DNA from: Sphingobacterium bambusae
GTDB lineage: Bacteria > Bacteroidota > Bacteroidia > Sphingobacteriales > Sphingobacteriaceae
Assembly (NCBI RefSeq): GCF_033955345.1
Contig: NZ_CP138332.1
Span: 3,286,001-3,350,000 of the forward strand
Direction of reading: 5' to 3'
Length of the DNA: 64,000 bases
The translations under genes were made by a program, and so were the position numbers. The notes below the pieces were generated by a model, which saw nothing but the letters and a program-made list of their open reading frames with translations, was not told where the DNA came from and searched no databases. This document shows, one piece after another, positions 55,263 to 64,000 of this stretch (the stretch's first letter is position 1; each line of letters starts with the position of its first letter).

Positions 55263-58200
55263 ATGAATAAAAACCTATTGTTCATACGAATAATGATGCG
55301 TACGACAATTATTATGTATTTCGTCGGCTTAACAGTGTCTCAACTCCTGTTAGCCGCTCCGCTTAGCGGGCAAGTTCATTTACGAAAAGTGGACTTTACC
55401 ATATCAAACACAACGCTACATGCCGCAATTAAAAAACTGCAGGCCGAGCAGGCTATTGATATGGCTTTTGATGATAAAGCTCTTAATTTGGCAAACATTG
55501 CTGTGCGCGAGCAGGCTTTTCGTGCGACGTCAGTAGATGCCGTATTGAAAAGCCTCTTTGCAGGTACGGCAATTACTTATGAAGAAAAAGGAGATGGTAC
55601 ACTGGTACTAAAAAAACAGCAACGACCTGGGCGTATTACCGGTGTTATCACGGACAGCAAAGGAGAACCTCTGGCCGCAGCATCGGTACAGATTGTGGAG
55701 TTGAACAGAACCGTGATTGCGGATGCCGATGGGCGCTTCAGCATTTCTGCGGCCCCCGGCACCTATACATTGACCGCTCGATACATTTCTTTTGAAACGA
55801 TGAGCAAGTCAAAGATCAAGGTAACTGAAGGGGGAACGTTAAATGTTGATTTTGCACTTCTTCCGACGACGGGAGATTTGGAAGAGGTTGTGGTTACTGC
55901 ACTCGGTATCTCTAGGGAGAAAAAAGCCCTAGGTTATGCGGCCACTGAAGTGAAAGGCGAAGAGATTGCGCAGACGATGCCGAATAACTGGAGTGAAGCA
56001 TTATCTGGCCGTGTTGCGGGTGTAAACCTCGTTCGTTCAGGAGCAGGTCCTGCTGGTTCCAACAAAATCATTCTGCGCGGTGAAAACAATCTTACCGGAA
56101 ACAATGAAGCGCTTATTGTTATCGATGGAGTTGTCGTAAGCAACAGTAGCGGTAACCAAGTAGGAACTGGTTCAGGTGCTTATCTTAGTGGAGACTCGCC
56201 AACAGATTTTGGAACGGGAATCAACGACATCAATCCAGAGGATATTGAGTCATTAAATGTTTTAAAAGGAGCTAATGCAACCGCGCTCTATGGCCAACGT
56301 GGAGCGAATGGTGCCATCGTGATTACCACAAAATCAGGTCGGGCAAGAAAAGGTGTTGGTGTAACATTTACCTCGAACGCCACTATGGAGTCTATTTCCC
56401 GTTGGCCGGATTACCAATATGAATATGGTCAGGGTACTGAAGGCGTTCGTTTTTATTCCTTCAATGCAGGTGTTGACGGGGCAAGTACACGGAGTACTAG
56501 CTCCGCTTGGGGACCTAAGTTCGATGGGCAATACTTTTTTCAATACGATCCTGTCACCCAGACGCGCGCAACCGAGCGTACCTTATGGCAGGCTTACCCG
56601 AACGAGCGCAAGAACTTTTTTGACATTGGAGCAACCTTCACCAATTCTGTGAGTTTGGATGGTGGAAACGATAAAACACAATTGAGATTTTCCTTTACTG
56701 ATTTACGTAACAAGTGGATCATCCCAAATACAGGCTACGAACGTAACAATTTGTCGTTAACTGCTGGTCATGCCGTAACGGATAAGCTGCGCATACAGAC
56801 CCGGATTAACTACCGTCAAAACCGGAGTGACAATTTACCTTCGTCGGGATACAATAATCAATCTTTGATGTATTGGAATGCTTTTTGGCAGCCAAATGCC
56901 TCTTTGGACTGGCTCACGGATTACTGGCAGATTGGACAGGAAAATATGTTCCAAAATTATCCATTCAGTAGTTTGGTCGATAATCCCTATTTGATCACCA
57001 ATGAAATGTTGAACAAGAATAAACGCCACGGACTTACAGGTAGTGTCGAAGCGTCCTATAAATTCTCAAAAGAGTGGGAATTGATGGTTCGCACCACCTT
57101 AGATTTAAATACCGAACGTAGAAGCCAACAACGTCCTTATGATACAGAAAAGTTTCGTAAAGGGATGTACAGAACACAGTCTATTAATAACACCGAGACT
57201 TCTTCTGATGTTATGCTAACGTATAACAAAGAAATTACTCCTGATCTAAAAATCCGTTTAACAGCGGGCGGAAGTACATTGCGCAACGAAGGTTCTCTCG
57301 AAAGAAATGCTGCGGATTCGCTATCTTATCCAGGTATCTTCAACCTAGGTAACGCTGCTGGTGTTTTGGTAAGTACGCCTTATAGAACAGAATTAGTATT
57401 GAACAGTATTTATGGACTTGGGACAGTTTCTTACAAAGAGTTTTTGTTCGCCGATCTTTCATTTAGAAATGACTGGAATAGTGCGCTAGCTTCCCCGATC
57501 AATAAAGGAGAACCATTTCAATATCCATCGTTTAATTTAAGCTTTCTTCTATCGGAGGCGGTGCGTTTGCCAAAACAATTCTCCATGTTGAAGTTTAGAG
57601 GATCCGCTGCTCAAGTGGGAAGTGGGGGAATGGAGCCATATCGGACGTCATATAACTATAATGTTGAAAGTATTTTCCCTGGAGGAAGATCTAACCCCAC
57701 AGTTATGCCTAATCTCTTTCTAAAGCCATTAAAAACATGGAGTTACGAGGCTGGTATGGATGTGTCGATGTTTTCAGGGCGATTCTCACTCAATATGACC
57801 TATTATACGGCCGAGACTTCTAATCAGCATTTGACCGCTACAGTGGATCGGTCGTCAGGTGCATCCTCCATATTGGTAAATGCCGGTTTGATTCGAAACA
57901 GCGGTTTGGAGATCGAGTCACGCATTATGCCTGTTCGGAAGGAGAATTTCCAATGGACGATGAGCCCAACCTTTAGTACCAACAAAAACAAGGTGCTGGA
58001 GCTTACAGATGATTTGGATGAGATGATTCTGCAAAACGGTCCAGGTAGCAGAGGAGCCATTATCGCAAAAGTCGGTGCACGTATGGACGATCTTTATGGG
58101 CGAGGTTATGAGCGCGCTCCTGATGGACAGATTATTTATGAAAATGGTCTTCCACAATTGACGGATACCATGCAGTACATTGGCCAAACTAACCCATCTT

Positions 58201-58730
58201 GGCGTGTTGGTTTGCACAACGAATTCCGCTACAAACAGTTCCGATTAGGTTTTATGTTTGACGCACAATTTGGTGCAGTAGGGTATTCTTTAACTTCTGC
58301 AGTGAATGCCGAGCAGGGAAAAACTAAAAATACTTTGCCGGGACGTTACAATGGCATTATTGGAAACGGTGTTATTGCCAACGGTGATGGTACCTACCGG
58401 CCAAATGATGTTATTGCTACCAATGTTTGGGATTATTACAACGCGCACCTCGGACGTGATAATGTAGAAGGTACTTCCTATTCTACGGATTTCTTAAAGC
58501 TTCGTGAATTGCGCTTCGACTACACATTGAGCTCTGCAGTATTGTCCCAATTGGGCTTGCAGCGTGCCTCAGTTGGCGTTTTTGGACGGGATCTGTTTAT
58601 CTGGTCAAGCTGGCCGGCCTTCGATCCAGAATTTGGAACGTTGGGTAATGGAGATATCACCCGTGGTTTCGAGCTTGGACAATTCCCAGCAACACGTACG
58701 TTTGGGGTTAACCTGGTTATAGGACTATAA
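55263..58730 (+). CDS. SusC/RagA TonB-dependent receptor with STN signalling domain
   Basis: A 1155-residue outer-membrane transporter. After the signal helix (TTIIMYFVGLTVSQLLLAAP) comes an STN domain (about 38-115; LRKVDFTISNTTLHAAIKKL), a carboxypeptidase-regulatory-like domain (about 120-200), a plug (DLEEVVVTALGISREKKALG; VLKGANATALYGQRGANGAI) and a barrel ending in FGVNLVIGL. STN plus the FecR/ECF pair upstream means substrate binding should induce its own operon. It is paired with SusD 8 bases downstream. Confidence 0.95.
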   Translation: MNKNLLFIRIMMRTTIIMYFVGLTVSQLLLAAPLSGQVHLRKVDFTISNTTLHAAIKKLQAEQAIDMAFDDKALNLANIAVREQAFRATSVDAVLKSLFAGTAITYEEKGDGTLVLKKQQRPGRITGVITDSKGEPLAAASVQIVELNRTVIADADGRFSISAAPGTYTLTARYISFETMSKSKIKVTEGGTLNVDFALLPTTGDLEEVVVTALGISREKKALGYAATEVKGEEIAQTMPNNWSEALSGRVAGVNLVRSGAGPAGSNKIILRGENNLTGNNEALIVIDGVVVSNSSGNQVGTGSGAYLSGDSPTDFGTGINDINPEDIESLNVLKGANATALYGQRGANGAIVITTKSGRARKGVGVTFTSNATMESISRWPDYQYEYGQGTEGVRFYSFNAGVDGASTRSTSSAWGPKFDGQYFFQYDPVTQTRATERTLWQAYPNERKNFFDIGATFTNSVSLDGGNDKTQLRFSFTDLRNKWIIPNTGYERNNLSLTAGHAVTDKLRIQTRINYRQNRSDNLPSSGYNNQSLMYWNAFWQPNASLDWLTDYWQIGQENMFQNYPFSSLVDNPYLITNEMLNKNKRHGLTGSVEASYKFSKEWELMVRTTLDLNTERRSQQRPYDTEKFRKGMYRTQSINNTETSSDVMLTYNKEITPDLKIRLTAGGSTLRNEGSLERNAADSLSYPGIFNLGNAAGVLVSTPYRTELVLNSIYGLGTVSYKEFLFADLSFRNDWNSALASPINKGEPFQYPSFNLSFLLSEAVRLPKQFSMLKFRGSAAQVGSGGMEPYRTSYNYNVESIFPGGRSNPTVMPNLFLKPLKTWSYEAGMDVSMFSGRFSLNMTYYTAETSNQHLTATVDRSSGASSILVNAGLIRNSGLEIESRIMPVRKENFQWTMSPTFSTNKNKVLELTDDLDEMILQNGPGSRGAIIAKVGARMDDLYGRGYERAPDGQIIYENGLPQLTDTMQYIGQTNPSWRVGLHNEFRYKQFRLGFMFDAQFGAVGYSLTSAVNAEQGKTKNTLPGRYNGIIGNGVIANGDGTYRPNDVIATNVWDYYNAHLGRDNVEGTSYSTDFLKLRELRFDYTLSSAVLSQLGLQRASVGVFGRDLFIWSSWPAFDPEFGTLGNGDITRGFELGQFPATRTFGVNLVIGL

Positions 58731-58738
58731 TAAACAGA

Positions 58739-60211
58739 ATGATGAAGATGAAACTTATTAAAAGATCAATATATTTTCTTGGGCTGAGCTTTGCAACACT
58801 TATGCTGATGCCATCTTGCAACAAGAATTTTCAAGAGATAAATACTGACCCTAACTCTAGTCCGCGCGTGCAACCGGAGAATTTGCTTGCTCCTGCAATT
58901 ACCAAAGTGGTTACTTACAATATGAGCCGTAGCCAGCGCATTACCAATGAACTGATGCAGGTTACTGTAAATATGGGAGATGGTGACGGTCGTATATTCC
59001 GCTATGATATCCGGACGAGTGAAGCGGATTACATGTGGAACAACCTCTATCTACAACTGCGTAACTTCCGCGATATCTACGAATTCGCTGAGGAGTTAAA
59101 CCAACCGGAATACATGGCTATTGCGCAAATATGTGAGGCGTGGATATTTTCTATATTAACGGATATTTATGGGGATATTCCGTTCAGCGAAGCCCTGCGG
59201 GCAAAAGATCTCAATGCGGTTCGTCCAGTATTCGATAAGCAACAGGATATTTACCCGGCATTGTTTGCAAAGCTTGAAGAAGCAAATACCTTGCTTCGCG
59301 GAGTTAGTCCGACGTTAAAAATAAATGGTAATGCTGACCCCGTTTTTGGCGGTGACACCTGGAAATGGCGTCAGTTTGGTAATTCATTGTATTTACGGTT
59401 GGCACTGCGTTTGGCTCAGAAAACAGAGTTGAATACGCCAGCGATCATCAAAAAAATTGTAGATGAATCACCTATTATCTATCCTATTATGCGCAGCAAT
59501 GACGATTCTGCTATCCTGCGCTGGTCTGGTACGGCTCCCTATGTTTCGCCTTTCGCAACGTGGCGACCAGCCGATTGGTATGGCCCTCGCTCGGCGAGTT
59601 TTTTCATCGATAAGTTGAACGAGCGTAGCGACCCGCGCATTGTAACTTGGGCATCGCTCGCTGATGGCGACTACTTCGGGGTGCCAAGTGGTTATCCCGT
59701 TGGGCAGCCTCCCGTGGCGGGCTCTGCTCTGCATACTGGGTTGATGTCAAATCCGCTATTGGGAAATATTTTGAATTACGGCGAACTGCAATTGATTCTA
59801 GCAGAAGCAGCTGTCAAGGGTTGGATAACCGCTCAGCCTGCCCAAACCTATTATGAAAAAGGCACCGTGGCAGGGATACAGCTTTGGAATCATACTGTTC
59901 CGTCCTTTTACCTGACTTCAGACTTGGTGGCTTGGGACGATTCGTATAGTGAATTTGAAAAAATGGAACTTATCCATTTGCAGAAGTACTATGCGCTCTT
60001 TTTTACCGATATGCAATCTTGGTTTGAATACAGACGCACGGGACATCCTGTGTTGCCTATCCGTTCAGGACATTTAAATGGTGGCAAAATGCCTGCTCGT
60101 CTTAATTACCCGGTATATGTGCAGTCTGCAAATCGCGAAAATTATACGAACGCTGTGGCAGAACAGGGGCCTGATGATCTCAATACTTTGGTTTGGTGGC
60201 AACGGCCTTAA
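58739..60211 (+). CDS. SusD-like outer-membrane lipoprotein (SusD_2-type)
   Basis: A 490-residue SusD-like_2 lipoprotein with lipobox Cys in LMPSC. The mature start NKNFQEINTDPNSSPRVQPENLLAPAI and the motif AWIFSILTDIYGDIPFSEAL are typical. The C-terminal part ends in TLVWWQRP, similar to NRVWWDRP of the SusD at 7099, so these two FecR-linked SusD proteins belong to one subgroup. ATGs at 58739, 58742 and 58748 are close alternatives. It should bind the substrate of the SusC above. Confidence 0.93.
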   Translation: MMKMKLIKRSIYFLGLSFATLMLMPSCNKNFQEINTDPNSSPRVQPENLLAPAITKVVTYNMSRSQRITNELMQVTVNMGDGDGRIFRYDIRTSEADYMWNNLYLQLRNFRDIYEFAEELNQPEYMAIAQICEAWIFSILTDIYGDIPFSEALRAKDLNAVRPVFDKQQDIYPALFAKLEEANTLLRGVSPTLKINGNADPVFGGDTWKWRQFGNSLYLRLALRLAQKTELNTPAIIKKIVDESPIIYPIMRSNDDSAILRWSGTAPYVSPFATWRPADWYGPRSASFFIDKLNERSDPRIVTWASLADGDYFGVPSGYPVGQPPVAGSALHTGLMSNPLLGNILNYGELQLILAEAAVKGWITAQPAQTYYEKGTVAGIQLWNHTVPSFYLTSDLVAWDDSYSEFEKMELIHLQKYYALFFTDMQSWFEYRRTGHPVLPIRSGHLNGGKMPARLNYPVYVQSANRENYTNAVAEQGPDDLNTLVWWQRP

Positions 60212-60235
60212 TATTTATTGCAAAAACATACATTG

Positions 60236-61783
60236 ATGAAAAAGAATTTAACCTATATTTTTTTGCTACCGCTACTCATGTTGCTCATGCAGTCCTGCGA
60301 AAAGCGAAATTTTTTGGAAGGTAAGTTAAGCCCTTATATTACGATTGAAGATTTAAGGCAGATCCATAAAGGTTCTGATGTACAAATGACTCCGGAATTA
60401 TTGAATGAAGCGCTACAAACGAGAGGTGTCGTGATTTCTGATCCGCAATTGGGTAATGTTCCTGAGGGGATGATGATCGTGCAGCAAGCACAACCGGGCA
60501 AACTGCACGGTATCGCACTTAAAGTTGGCGATATCGCCGCTAATTATCGCGTTGGTGATTCCATTTTGGTAACCATTAGCAATAAACAACTCAAAAGAGA
60601 GGGCTTTCTGTATGTTGATGCCGTTGCGGCGGCAGATATCGAAGTTATAACGAATGTGCCGCGCATACAACGTCGTAATTTGACCGCTTCAGCGATTTAC
60701 CAACGTCCTCATGAATTTGAAGGAACCTATGTACAGATTATCGGGGGCGAGATGTTTCCTCGGCCGGAAGTTGGTCAAACTTTTTCTGGTGTCAAAAGGA
60801 TGGTTAATGGTGCGGATACCTTAAACATACGCACACTTCCTACCGCTCCTTTTGCTGATCTCCAAGTTCCACGTAATGTTAATGTACAAGGAATATTGCT
60901 TGGTGATTCTGATAATGCTGCGGTGATGGCTATTTGGCCAAGGATGGCTTCGGAAATTTTAGATGTTTCCGATCCGGAAATTCCAGGGGACTTAGGTGCT
61001 ATGCCTTTGGTTTTCACCGGCTATTGTCCTGATCCCGAAGGAGGCGACGGTAATTACGAGTATATTCAACTACGGGCAAATGCCGATATCAATTTCGCCG
61101 AGATTCCATTCTCGGTCGTGACGACCAACAATGCCGGCGCAAATCAGCCTAATGCGGGCGCGCCTCCAGGCGCAGGCTGGGCAACCGGTGGTGCACGTAC
61201 CTTGAAGTTTAACTTAACGGAGGGATCCGTAAAAAAAGGCGAGTTCTTTTATGTCGGTGGGCACCAGAAGCGCATCAGCGGAGCAAACTCCACCTCGCTT
61301 GGGGAATTGAATTGGGTTCGTGCGATACCTTATGCTACATCAGGTGGTGATGGTTTAGGTGATGCGAATGCCAACATTTTAGCAAACAGTGGGAATGCAA
61401 GTGGAATGGCACTATTTGTTGGTACCAATATTAATGAGGGCACTGTGCCGATCGATTTGGTGATGTTTGGCGGTCTTGGTACAAGTACGATTATCGATTC
61501 GGTGGCTAATTTAGGCTATCGCGTGGCTAACAATGACCATTATCGTCCGTCGCATGCAGAAACTGGTGCTGCTCAGCCATTCTTTTCTATGGGTAGCAAC
61601 CAATATCGTATACCACATTTTCTGCCAGCGAACGTCGGATTCTTCATTCAATTGGGAGGGGTGTTTAATACTACCACCCGGACTTGGGAAACCGCTCGTG
61701 GCTATAATGCAAAGCAGTTGACTAAACAGTCTCCGGCTAGCGATTTAGAAGTTGGCGAGTTTGTGACAAGACAAACGGAATAA
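60236..61783 (+). CDS. DUF5689-domain lipoprotein
   Basis: A 515-residue lipoprotein: MKKNLTYIFLLPLLMLLMQSC gives lipobox C21. Residues about 30-230 match DUF5689 (YITIEDLRQ; KLHGIALKVGDIAANYRVGD), an OB-fold-like repeat. The second half (about 250-515) is a Gly/Asn-rich beta domain (MPLVFTGYCPDPEGGDGNYE) resembling a lamin-tail-like module. An in-frame TTG at 60218 is rejected in favour of the ATG at 60236. It follows SusD by 24 bases and is closed by the terminator at 61800. Probably a surface binding protein of the locus; the function of DUF5689 is unknown. Confidence 0.82.
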   Translation: MKKNLTYIFLLPLLMLLMQSCEKRNFLEGKLSPYITIEDLRQIHKGSDVQMTPELLNEALQTRGVVISDPQLGNVPEGMMIVQQAQPGKLHGIALKVGDIAANYRVGDSILVTISNKQLKREGFLYVDAVAAADIEVITNVPRIQRRNLTASAIYQRPHEFEGTYVQIIGGEMFPRPEVGQTFSGVKRMVNGADTLNIRTLPTAPFADLQVPRNVNVQGILLGDSDNAAVMAIWPRMASEILDVSDPEIPGDLGAMPLVFTGYCPDPEGGDGNYEYIQLRANADINFAEIPFSVVTTNNAGANQPNAGAPPGAGWATGGARTLKFNLTEGSVKKGEFFYVGGHQKRISGANSTSLGELNWVRAIPYATSGGDGLGDANANILANSGNASGMALFVGTNINEGTVPIDLVMFGGLGTSTIIDSVANLGYRVANNDHYRPSHAETGAAQPFFSMGSNQYRIPHFLPANVGFFIQLGGVFNTTTRTWETARGYNAKQLTKQSPASDLEVGEFVTRQTE

Positions 61784-61799
61784 TTTTTTTTGAAGGAAG

Positions 61800-61831
61800 G
61801 CGTCTGTTGCTTAGGCAGCAGACGCTTTTTT
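61800..61831 (+). terminator. Intrinsic terminator after the DUF5689 gene
   Basis: GCGTCTGTTGC (61800-61810) pairs with GCAGCAGACGC (61815-61825), 11 bp with one G-U pair, followed by T6. The next gene begins 28 bases later, so it is either a separate unit or expressed by read-through. Confidence 0.88.
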
Positions 61832-61858
61832 ATGCTTACAGCTATAAATAATCTTTTT

Positions 61859-63859
61859 ATGATGTTGAAGAAAATATTTTTTCCTTACAAAAAGGATAGC
61901 ATCTTTTGTGTCTTTTTGTTGCTTTCATTCCTCGTTTTCTTTTCTTGCGGAAAAGAAGTCGTGTCGGGTCCGGAGGAGCTGCCACCAACTACAACGATAC
62001 CCAACAAACTTGAACTCGAAGATGTACGTGTTCCTTTGGTATGGGATGTGGAAAAAGAAGCTACGACACGAATCTTAGGGAAGGGATTTCAAGCAAATGA
62101 CGAGATCACTTTGGAATCGTTGGACGGCTTGACAAAATCTTTTCAAATACGCTTATCTGAAACACAGGCTTCCCATGCGTCGTTTTTGCTTCCTGCTGAT
62201 TTTATAGAAGGACGATATACGGTGCTGATCTCGCGTGGGGATGTAAAACAAACATTAGGCAGCAGCACGTTCAATTTCGTCTTGCGTGCAGATCTTCCGG
62301 ATATCGCGGGCAAAACCATAAAAGGTGTCGTGCATATTGCTGGCAAAGGATTGGCGAATGTAGTTGTTTCTGATGGTCACGACCTTACGAAAACAGATGA
62401 AGATGGCGTATACTATCTTTCTTCGAATAAACGGACGGGGTATGTTTTTGTCTCGATTCCTGGAAACCACGAGATGGTAATTTCGGCTAATAATCTTCCG
62501 ACTTTTTATCGGTATACAAACCCCAACCCGAATGTTGTGGACACACGTGATTTTGAACTTAAGGCGGTAAACAATGATAAGCACGTTTTACTAAGTCTGG
62601 CGGATATGCATCTGGCAAACCGAAATGAAGATCTTAACCAATTTCAAACGGGTTTTATTGCAGATGCCAACCAACAGATTGCCAAAATACAGACAACAGG
62701 AAAAAAAGTATATGCCTTGACCTTGGGTGACCTTACTTGGGAAACCTATTGGTATAGTAACAACTTTATGCTTCCCGAATATGTAAGAGAAATAGCTAAA
62801 CTCCACGCGCCTGTTTTCAATACAATCGGAAATCACGACAATGATCCTTATTTTGCCAGCGATTGGTTATCGGAGAATGCTTATCGCCGGATATTGGGGC
62901 CTACCTACTATTCGTTTAATATTGGCCAAGTGCACTATGTGGTATTGGATAATATCGAATATATTAATGCGGGTGGCTCCACCGGAAATATCGGCAGCCG
63001 TAATTACAATGCGAGGTTGGCCGAGCAGCAGATAGCGTGGCTAAAGAAAGATCTAGAAACTGTTGACCCATCGACCCCAATTATAGTAGCTACGCATATT
63101 CAACTGCATAACGCTCCATCAAGTAACGGTACTTTGCCAGGCTTTCGCATGAGCAATGGCCAACAATTGGTTGATCTCTTTGCCCGTTTCGAACGCGTAC
63201 ATGTATTGACAGGGCACACACACGTAAACTATCGTGTTGTTCGAAACAACCAATTTATGGAACACAATACGGCTGCGATATGTGCTACTTGGTGGTGGAC
63301 AGGGCGTTCGGGATACGCAGGAAATCATATCGCACCGGATGGAAGTCCTGGCGGATATGGAATATGGGAGATGGATGGAAAGGATCTGAAATGGCAATAT
63401 AAATCCATTGGATATCAAGAAGATTATCAGTTTCGATCCTATGATCTCAATAATGTGCACATTACAGCAGCTAAATATGCGCCTAGCGCAAACGCAACAC
63501 ATCAAAATCTCGTAGCGCAGTATGCAGCGGATTTTGCAAAAGAGAATCGTAATAACGAGGTGTTGATTAATGTTTGGGGATACGATCCCAATTGGACGGT
63601 TTCAGTGACGGAAAATGGATCTGCATTGAGCGTACAGCGCGTTACGTCGTTTGATCCCTTGCACATCATCTCGTATGCGATGAAACGAATTAATGTTAAT
63701 GCGGTACCTACGTTCGATGCTTCAAACTCTTCACATATGTTTAAGGTTAAAGCGTCTTCCGCGACTAGTACTTTGCAGATCAGGGTCACGGATCGTTTTG
63801 GGAAGGTTTACGCCGAAGATATGGAGCGACCGAAAGCATTTAATTATGCTACGCGTTAA
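61859..63859 (+). CDS. Secreted calcineurin-type phosphoesterase lipoprotein
   Basis: About 666 residues from the ATG at 61859; longer in-frame starts would run through the terminator at 61800-61831. The signal peptide ends in a lipobox Cys (LVFFSCGK). Then comes an IPT/TIG-like domain (about 35-130), a MetallophosN-type beta domain (KTIKGVVHIAGKGLANVVVS) and a metallophosphoesterase core with DMH, TLGDLTWE, IGNHDND, VATHIQLH and TGHTHVNY, all metal ligands present. A C-terminal MetallophosC-like beta domain ends the protein. The enzyme should remove phosphate outside the cell from the substrate taken up by the SusCD pair. Confidence 0.88.
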   Translation: MMLKKIFFPYKKDSIFCVFLLLSFLVFFSCGKEVVSGPEELPPTTTIPNKLELEDVRVPLVWDVEKEATTRILGKGFQANDEITLESLDGLTKSFQIRLSETQASHASFLLPADFIEGRYTVLISRGDVKQTLGSSTFNFVLRADLPDIAGKTIKGVVHIAGKGLANVVVSDGHDLTKTDEDGVYYLSSNKRTGYVFVSIPGNHEMVISANNLPTFYRYTNPNPNVVDTRDFELKAVNNDKHVLLSLADMHLANRNEDLNQFQTGFIADANQQIAKIQTTGKKVYALTLGDLTWETYWYSNNFMLPEYVREIAKLHAPVFNTIGNHDNDPYFASDWLSENAYRRILGPTYYSFNIGQVHYVVLDNIEYINAGGSTGNIGSRNYNARLAEQQIAWLKKDLETVDPSTPIIVATHIQLHNAPSSNGTLPGFRMSNGQQLVDLFARFERVHVLTGHTHVNYRVVRNNQFMEHNTAAICATWWWTGRSGYAGNHIAPDGSPGGYGIWEMDGKDLKWQYKSIGYQEDYQFRSYDLNNVHITAAKYAPSANATHQNLVAQYAADFAKENRNNEVLINVWGYDPNWTVSVTENGSALSVQRVTSFDPLHIISYAMKRINVNAVPTFDASNSSHMFKVKASSATSTLQIRVTDRFGKVYAEDMERPKAFNYATR

Positions 63860-63883
63860 TTGGTACGGCAAACTCGAAAAAAC

Positions 63884-63916
63884 AAGCGGCTTACCCATTT
63901 CGGTAAGCCGCTTTTT
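63884..63916. terminator. Terminator after the phosphoesterase gene, probably bidirectional
   Basis: AAGCGGCTTACC (63884-63895) pairs perfectly with GGTAAGCCGCTT (63902-63913), 12 bp with a 6-base loop. Ts follow on the plus strand and an A run precedes it, giving Ts on the minus strand too. Confidence 0.88.
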
Positions 63917-63957
63917 GTTTGAGATATTTACTACGCTTGTATCCGCCAGCTCCTTTG

Positions 63958-64000
63958 CTATTGCTGCGGGTAAGTATTATTGGCAGACTCCACATCCGCG
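63958..64000 (-). CDS. Possible C-terminus of a minus-strand gene
   Basis: Read on the minus strand from the window edge, one frame ends ADVESANNTYPQQ and then TAG (63958-63960). The bidirectional terminator at 63884 would suit a gene converging from outside the window. Too little is visible to name it. Confidence 0.25.
   Translation of the reverse strand, partial: ADVESANNTYPQQ

Noticed and set aside
1-64000. tRNA, rRNA, CRISPR arrays, insertion sequences and attachment sites
   Set aside because: The gaps between genes were read for cloverleaf-like, repeat-spacer and transposase signs and none was convincing; a dedicated search (tRNAscan-SE, Infernal/Rfam) would be needed to exclude small RNAs.

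Overview
The window is a stretch of chromosome from a Bacteroidota bacterium, most likely Sphingobacteriaceae (Sphingobacterium/Pedobacter-like). Four SusC/SusD outer-membrane uptake pairs, two FecI/FecR sigma/anti-sigma pairs, many Cys-lipobox lipoproteins, a FISUMP lipoprotein and -7 elements of the form TAnnTTTG all point that way. The genus is an inference from gene content; no rRNA or tRNA gene was seen. No insertion sequence, phage gene or CRISPR array was found.

Layout. 1-3432 (+): tail of a membrane protein, a NarL-type response regulator, two very small ORFs and a membrane-bound nucleotide-sugar 4,6-dehydratase. 3496-14144 (-): one run of seven genes: ECF sigma factor, FecR, STN-domain SusC, SusD, an intact GH18 lipoprotein, a second GH18-fold lipoprotein that has lost its catalytic residues, and a NagX/HGSNAT-like membrane protein. 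This looks like a self-regulated system for a GlcNAc-containing glycan such as chitin oligomers or N-glycan. 14434-20266 (+): a short-chain dehydrogenase, then an orphan SusC/SusD pair. 20352-21402 (-): a DUF4369-thioredoxin (TlpA-like) gene broken by an apparent 1-base insertion. 21566-28248 (+): ispH, hemH, a membrane metallophosphoesterase, then galT-galK-galM. 28366-33691 (-): a Cys/Met PLP enzyme, mfd and a conserved hypothetical. 33856-35161 (+): an AraC regulator and a DUF983 protein. 35191-36219 (-): galE.

36948-38894 (+): a 66-residue protein and a FISUMP lipoprotein with a fimbrillin-like N-terminus. 38967-41272: a UDP-glucuronate decarboxylase-like gene (-) and Kdo transferase (+). 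41361-48754 (-): IPT/TIG-NHL lipoprotein, SusC, SusD and DUF1735 lipoprotein, divergent from a large secreted glutaminase-A-like protein (49623-52097, +). 52208-53341 (-): hemW. 53502-63859 (+): a second FecI/FecR-controlled SusCD locus, followed by a DUF5689 lipoprotein and a secreted calcineurin-type phosphoesterase, which suggests a phosphorylated substrate.

How the parts fit. The two SusC proteins next to FecI/FecR pairs carry an N-terminal STN signalling domain and the other two do not, so regulation and receptor structure agree. Most transcription units end in clear intrinsic terminators, several shared by convergent genes. In at least three genes (ispH, the AraC regulator, hemW) a TAnnTTTG element lies only 3-4 bases before the chosen ATG, which fixes the start and suggests leaderless or nearly leaderless mRNA.
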